A stretch of 19,577 nt of DNA from NCBI GenBank assembly GCA_021789565.1, contig JAJYJL010000022.1, forward strand, positions 1 to 19,577, written 5' to 3'. The first letter of the stretch is position 1. Every line of letters begins with the position of its first letter. Source of the stretch: Acidobacteriota bacterium. GTDB taxonomy: Bacteria > Acidobacteriota > Terriglobia > UBA7540. The notes beneath the pieces were generated by a model. That model saw only the letters and a list, made by a program, of their open reading frames with translations. It did not search any database and was not told where the DNA came from. Positions 15,480 through 19,577 of the stretch are shown here, piece after piece. Made by a program: the position numbers and the translations under genes.

Positions 15480-15776
15480 CTCACCCTCCCCCGCCCTGAT
15501 AACCAAAGATGAAGCGCAATGTGGACGGCGCAAAAGCAGGGGAAAAGCATACCACGGTTTCCATCAACGTGAATACCGCTCTGAACGATGAAAGTTTCTG
15601 AAACAAAGGCCTCCGGGCATATACCAATCGACAGAAAGCGGGACCGCCAAACGATGGCGTGAGCGACGGTCTAAGAAACCGCAGACATGCTCCGCAGAGA
15701 CATCGAGGCGAATCGCCCGATGTATAACGAGAATGACCACAGCTCTGGCCCCGTTCCGCAAAATTTCCTGTCCGGG
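15480..15776. other. Gap of about 297 bases, no gene seen
   Basis: This stretch separates two minus-strand genes: the unknown secreted protein and the end of the hydrolase fusion. It holds the ribosome site of the former (15481-15491). No gene, repeat or convincing -35/-10 pair was found. No T-rich hairpin follows the fusion gene's stop, so its terminator is not identified. Confidence 0.4.
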
Positions 15777-18209
15777 TCAGTGGGTCCCCTGCCCCATTCC
15801 CGGCTCCTCATAGAGCAGGTATTTTGCCCGCATCTTCCGGAATTTCATTAACGGGTCCTGCCACAGATATTCAATCCGCTGGGGATCGAAGTTGTTCCTG
15901 ATGTCGTCAACAACCCATTGCGATCCGACCAGGGGAAGCGTCTTGTTCAGCTCAAACTCTTTGGGAAACAACTGATGGAGCGCCGAGGCAAGCTCGACCC
16001 CGAGTTCCGGCGCGTCGAGAGCCTGGCGGTCGACCAGAAAGATTTGAACACCGTGGCACACCTGTCCGGCGAATTTGCTGCTCTTGGGCGTGAAGTCCAC
16101 CGGCAGAAAGCGCACCCCCTGAATGTCCCGCGAATTGAGGTAAACCGCCAGCCATTTGCCGTCGATCCACGGCGCTCCCAGCAACTCAAACGGCGTATCA
16201 GTTCCGCGGCCGACGCTGATGTTGGCGCCCTCAACCATACCGACTCCTGGATAAAGAATCGTCTCGGTAAGCGAGCGCAGGTTGGGCGAAGGATCCATCC
16301 ATGTCTGCCCGGTCTCGTCCAGCCAGTCGGTCCGTTCCCAGCCCTGCATTTTGATCACGTGCAGGTCAGCGCCAAGGTGCTCTTCGCCGTTGAACATTTC
16401 GGCCAGCTCCCCCATCGTCATGCCATAGCGAACGGGCAGCGGAAAATATCCGACGAACGATCGCAAGTCCGAATCAAGAACCGGCCCCTGGATGATGGAC
16501 CCGCCGAGTGGGTTGGGCCGGTCCAGCACATAAAATGCGAGATGGTGTTTGGCCGCCGCTTCCATGCAATAGGCCATGGTGGTGATGTAGGTGTAGAAGC
16601 GCACGCCCACAGCCTGGATGTCAAACACCAGGGCGTCCAGGCCTGTAAGCATTTGGTCAGTAGGCCGCCGGGTTTTGCCGTACAGACTGTAAACCGGCAG
16701 GCCCGTGGCAGGGTCCGTGCTGGAGGCTACGGCGCTGTCTGCTTTGCCCCAAAGGCCGTGCTCGGGACTGAAGATGGCCTTGAGTTGCACGTCCGGCGCA
16801 TGATTCAGCAGATCAATGGTCCGCTGCCCCTCGGAATCGACGCCTGTTTCATTCGTGATGAGGCCGACGCGCAGACCTTTTAGCGGCGCAAAGTGTTCCT
16901 TTTCCAGAACGTCAATCCCTGTCCGCACATCGCCGTTTCGCAGTCCACTGACCCTGTAGCTCCGCATCAGCTCGTAGTAACCGGTCAACGACTTGTGGGA
17001 GTTCAGGACCTGTTGATCGGAAACCGGCCCCAGGGCCGCCGCGATGGCCGTATCAATCCTCGACCGGAGAGCAACAACGTCGCCCGTGCCATTCGGGTGG
17101 ACGCGGTTGCAGAGGAAAACAACATAGGTCCGCGTGACAGGATCAATCCACAGAGAGGGGCCCGTAAAACCCGTGTGGCCAAACGATCCAACGGGGAAGA
17201 GCTGGCCGCGATTGGAAGCAAATGGCGACTCGATGTCCCAGCCAAGTCCCCTCACCGCCATCTTGTCCACCGGCGTTTGCGGTGTGGTCATTTTTTCCAC
17301 GGTCAGTCGGTTCAGGATGCGCACCCCGTGATAAACACCGCCATTCAGCAGCATCTGGCAAAAGATGGCGAGGTCGTGGGCGTCAGAAAACAGCCCGGCA
17401 TGCCCCGCCACGCCGCCCATCCGGCGGGCCGTAGGATCATGCACCTCGCCCCACAGAATGGGTCCCGTAGTTCCATTAATGTGCTGAGTGGGAGCGATTC
17501 GGTAACGCAACGATGCCGGGGGAAGAAACATGGTGCTGGTCATCCCCAGCGGTTTAAAGATGTGCCGTTCGCAGTAGACGTTGAGAGGCTCTCCGCTGAT
17601 GCGGTGGACCAGCTCTCCCAGCGTTTCAAAGTTGATGTCGCTGTACAAGAAACGCGTTCCGGGCGGAAGAATGGGCGCAGTGTCAACAATCATCTGCATC
17701 GCCGTGTCATAGCCGGACCACTCGTAGCTGAGGTCCAGGTCAGGCGGCAGGCCGGAATAGTGGGTCATCAATTCGCGGACCGTGATGTTTTGTTTGCCGT
17801 TGACCCCAAACTCCGGCCAGTATTCGGAAACAGGATCATCCAGGCGAATCTTGCCTTCCTGAAAAAGCTGCATGATGGCGGTGGTGGTAGCCACCACTTT
17901 GGTGCACGACGCCATGTCATAAATCGTGTCCATTCGCGCGGGCAGTTTTCTCGGCACCAGCCGCCGGTAGCCAATGGCGCGCCGGTAAACAATTCTGCCG
18001 TTGTGGCCCACCACGATCACCGCTCCGGGAAGCTTGCCCTGTTTCATAGCCGCTTCCACTTCTCCCGGCAGTTGCCGGAGATGGGCAGCGATCGGGTTCG
18101 AGCTTTTGGCAGGTACACGGCGGCGAACCCGTGCAGACGTGGCCGCAGGAGCAACCAGGGTTATGATAAGGAATAGGAAAAAAGCTTTGAAACCTTGAAT
18201 GATGCGCAT
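15777..18209 (-). CDS. namZ: AmiE-like serine hydrolase fused to NamZ (DUF1343, GH171) exo-N-acetylmuramidase
   Basis: An 810-residue exported two-enzyme protein. Residues 1-26 are a signal peptide. Residues about 40-395 are a beta-lactamase-fold serine hydrolase with SCTK (101-104, nucleophile Ser and Lys), YSD (189-191) and GHTG (344-347), resembling B. subtilis AmiE/YbbE, a MurNAc-L-alanine amidase. Residues about 435-800 are DUF1343, the NamZ/YbbC family that releases MurNAc from chain ends. Its blocks are VGLITNETGVD (448-458), IFSPEHGLWG (479-488), FDIQAVGVRFYTY (529-541), LDRPNPLGG (562-570), PSPN (640-643) and EGANISVGRGTD (660-671). In B. subtilis the two are separate genes next to murQ. 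Here they are one chain, divergent from murQ. The start ATG follows AAGGGGGAG by six bases. Salvage of peptidoglycan outside the cytoplasm is the inferred role. Confidence 0.93.
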   Translation of the reverse strand: MRIIQGFKAFFLFLIITLVAPAATSARVRRRVPAKSSNPIAAHLRQLPGEVEAAMKQGKLPGAVIVVGHNGRIVYRRAIGYRRLVPRKLPARMDTIYDMASCTKVVATTTAIMQLFQEGKIRLDDPVSEYWPEFGVNGKQNITVRELMTHYSGLPPDLDLSYEWSGYDTAMQMIVDTAPILPPGTRFLYSDINFETLGELVHRISGEPLNVYCERHIFKPLGMTSTMFLPPASLRYRIAPTQHINGTTGPILWGEVHDPTARRMGGVAGHAGLFSDAHDLAIFCQMLLNGGVYHGVRILNRLTVEKMTTPQTPVDKMAVRGLGWDIESPFASNRGQLFPVGSFGHTGFTGPSLWIDPVTRTYVVFLCNRVHPNGTGDVVALRSRIDTAIAAALGPVSDQQVLNSHKSLTGYYELMRSYRVSGLRNGDVRTGIDVLEKEHFAPLKGLRVGLITNETGVDSEGQRTIDLLNHAPDVQLKAIFSPEHGLWGKADSAVASSTDPATGLPVYSLYGKTRRPTDQMLTGLDALVFDIQAVGVRFYTYITTMAYCMEAAAKHHLAFYVLDRPNPLGGSIIQGPVLDSDLRSFVGYFPLPVRYGMTMGELAEMFNGEEHLGADLHVIKMQGWERTDWLDETGQTWMDPSPNLRSLTETILYPGVGMVEGANISVGRGTDTPFELLGAPWIDGKWLAVYLNSRDIQGVRFLPVDFTPKSSKFAGQVCHGVQIFLVDRQALDAPELGVELASALHQLFPKEFELNKTLPLVGSQWVVDDIRNNFDPQRIEYLWQDPLMKFRKMRAKYLLYEEPGMGQGTH

Positions 18210-18565
18210 TCCATGCTCCCCCTTGATTTATTGATGCGAGTAGAGCATTTTGCTATAAAGTCAGGGGTTCGTGTCAAAAAAGATTCGAAGACCCGTAAAG
18301 ACACAACATGAGAAGTGAACGATAAGTGCGATTTTTCCTCGGCAAGATTGCAGCAGCCGAATGGCCCACATAAGAATGGCTGGAATTGGTACACTATTAG
18401 CTGGCCGTGCGGTGGAGGCTTAAAACGTCAAGATTCTGCCCTTGATAGGAGAGAGAAGTTGCCACGCTCTGACGAAAAAATCCTTCCGGGCCTGGCCTTA
18501 GCTAAAATTGATTCCTGATTCTGGATGTGAATAGACGCACACGATATTCCTGTAGATCGCCTGAA
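18210..18565. promoter_or_regulatory. Divergent control region between the hydrolase fusion and murQ
   Basis: The stretch of about 356 bases between the two divergent starts holds a candidate minus-strand promoter (18250-18277), the fusion gene's ribosome site (18216-18224), and on the plus strand a possible short leader frame (18459-18518) before murQ. A short inverted repeat (TCAAG 18428-18432 with CTTGA 18441-18445) lies just upstream of that leader. No convincing plus-strand -35/-10 pair or known regulator operator was recognised. Confidence 0.5.
18250..18277 (-). promoter_or_regulatory. Candidate sigma-70-type promoter for the hydrolase fusion
   Basis: On the minus strand a perfect TTGACA (18272-18277 on the plus strand as TGTCAA) is followed by TTTATAGCAAA. 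The -10 could be TAGCAA after 16 bases or TATAGC after 14. Neither is ideal, but the perfect -35 sits about 60-70 bases before the ATG, in front of a strong ribosome site. Confidence 0.45.
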
Positions 18566-19522
18566 ATGAAAAGCCCATCGACAGAACGCATCACGGAAAG
18601 AAAAAATCCTGCCGCAGACTCTCTGGACACAAAGAAGACGAGGGAAATTCTTGCCCTGATGAACCGCGAAGACCAGAAGGTTGCTGTGGCGGTGAGAAAG
18701 GCGTTGCCGGAGATTACCCGGGCAGTTGACCTGGCAGCCGGCGCCCTGGCAAAGGGAGGCCGACTGATTTATCTGGGTGCTGGAACCAGCGGCCGGCTCG
18801 GCGTTCTGGATGCCTCGGAATGCCGCCCAACGTTCGGCACAGACAAAGTGGTGGCCGTTCTGGCGGGAGGCAACAAAGCAATGTTCAGGGCGGGCGAGGG
18901 CGTTGAAGACGATCGCGCCAGCGCGCGCAGGGACCTTGAACGCGTCGGCCTGAACAAGAAGGACGTGCTGGTGGGAATCGCTGCCAGCGGCCGGACTCCC
19001 TACACCCTTGAAGGGCTGCGCTACGCAAAACAAAAAGGGGCCGCAACCATCGGCGTTACGGCAAATCCCGACTCGCCCATGCGGGGGCTTCCGGACGTTG
19101 AAATCGCCGTCAACGTGGGCCCCGAGGTGATTGCCGGTTCAACCCGCATGAAGGCCGGAACGGCCCAGAAACTGGTCCTGAACATGCTTTCAACGGCCAC
19201 CATGGTGAAGCTCGGACGCGTCTTCTCCGGGTTGATGGTCCACATGGAGATGAAGAATGAAAAACTTCGAGATCGCGGGCGCTCCATTGTGGTCAAGGCC
19301 ACGGGAGTCGATCCAGCCAGGGCCGGACGTGCAGTGAAGGCCTCAGGATCAAATCTTCCCGCTGCCCTTCTGATGATCTGGAAAAACATCCCCAGGAAGG
19401 AGGCTCTTCGCATCCTGAAAGAACAACCCAACACGGCGCTCGCACTTCGAAAGGCCCGCGCAGAATATCTGAAAAAGCACGCCAAGGCTCACCGCAGTCA
19501 ACCCTCCGGGGGGAAATCATGA
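18566..19522 (+). CDS. murQ: N-acetylmuramic acid 6-phosphate etherase MurQ
   Basis: A 318-residue SIS-fold enzyme that removes the D-lactyl ether from MurNAc-6-phosphate, giving GlcNAc-6-phosphate in the cytoplasm. Signature blocks are present: ERKNPAADSLD (11-21), GAGTSGRLGVLDASE (71-85, sugar-phosphate loop with the Glu of the catalytic region), EGVED (111-115), GIAASGRTPY (137-146) and GPEVIAGSTRMKAGTAQKL (185-203). The ATG at 18566 gives the usual N-terminus. An in-frame GTG at 18527 would add 13 residues unlike the family. The ribosome site is weak at either. The stop overlaps the next ATG (ATGA), implying coupled translation with the NagA-like gene. The kinase or PTS needed to phosphorylate MurNAc is not in the window. 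Confidence 0.96.
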   Translation: MKSPSTERITERKNPAADSLDTKKTREILALMNREDQKVAVAVRKALPEITRAVDLAAGALAKGGRLIYLGAGTSGRLGVLDASECRPTFGTDKVVAVLAGGNKAMFRAGEGVEDDRASARRDLERVGLNKKDVLVGIAASGRTPYTLEGLRYAKQKGAATIGVTANPDSPMRGLPDVEIAVNVGPEVIAGSTRMKAGTAQKLVLNMLSTATMVKLGRVFSGLMVHMEMKNEKLRDRGRSIVVKATGVDPARAGRAVKASGSNLPAALLMIWKNIPRKEALRILKEQPNTALALRKARAEYLKKHAKAHRSQPSGGKS

Positions 19523-19577
19523 AAGCCGTCAAAGCCATTATTGCCGGGACCATCTATACACCGGCGGAAGAGATCCG
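19519..19577 (+). CDS. nagA: N-terminus of a NagA-like N-acetylglucosamine-6-phosphate deacetylase (partial)
   Basis: Only about 19 codons are in the window, starting MKAVKAIIAGTIYTPAEEIR. A short beta strand followed by G-x-I/L-Y-T-P is the usual opening of NagA-type amidohydrolases. The four-base ATGA overlap with murQ supports the call, because MurQ's product GlcNAc-6-phosphate is NagA's substrate. The metal-binding HxH motif lies beyond the window edge, so another amidohydrolase is possible. Confidence 0.55.
   Translation, partial: MKAVKAIIAGTIYTPAEEI

Noticed and set aside
16893..18176. A 427-codon plus-strand open frame opposite the hydrolase fusion
   Set aside because: It is a shadow of a well-supported gene with intact SxxK and DUF1343 motifs. 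No ribosome site or recognisable domain.

Overview
The window is a moderately GC-rich (about 58-60% by eye) chromosomal segment. It has tight gene spacing, several GTG/TTG starts, and families that are common together in Acidobacteriota: RlmI-like methyltransferase, secreted carboxypeptidase-regulatory-like protein, paired NodB deacetylases, and a serine hydrolase joined to DUF1343/NamZ. I infer a soil or sediment acidobacterium. That placement rests on gene content and style, not on a marker gene.

Layout. (1) Positions 1-3151 are housekeeping: the tail of a DUF4139-type protein, a GNAT acetyltransferase, a cloverleaf-like inverted-repeat element between convergent genes, queA (tRNA queuosine synthesis, minus strand), and an RlmI-like rRNA m5C methyltransferase. 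(2) Positions 3192-14891 form one long block, all on the plus strand: a secreted two-beta-sandwich protein, a fused glycosyltransferase-2/NodB deacetylase, two tandem paralogous GT2 enzymes, a membrane-anchored NodB deacetylase, a GT-C-like multi-pass membrane protein, a sodium:solute symporter, a membrane-anchored GH18 (SleL/YaaH-like) hydrolase and a membrane-anchored single-HKD phospholipase-D/Nuc-type protein. The contents point to making, de-N-acetylating, handling and cutting an amino-sugar glycan at the cell surface. (3) Positions 14943-15479 (minus) hold an unrecognised secreted protein. (4) Positions 15777-19577 are a peptidoglycan-sugar salvage locus. A single 810-residue secreted protein joins an AmiE-like serine hydrolase to a NamZ (DUF1343, GH171) exo-muramidase. 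It is divergent from murQ (MurNAc-6-P etherase), which overlaps by four bases the start of what looks like nagA (GlcNAc-6-P deacetylase).

Working together: in region 4, the fusion protein would strip peptides from MurNAc and release MurNAc outside the cytoplasm. After uptake and phosphorylation by genes not in this window, MurQ would make GlcNAc-6-P and NagA would make GlcN-6-P. Region 2 also centres on N-acetylated sugars, and its symporter is a possible but unproven uptake route.

The observations I rate highest are the AmiE-NamZ fusion with its divergent murQ-nagA partner, the four-stem cloverleaf repeat at 670-767, and the GT2-deacetylase fusion next to duplicated GT2 genes. No tRNA, rRNA, CRISPR array, transposase or phage gene was seen.
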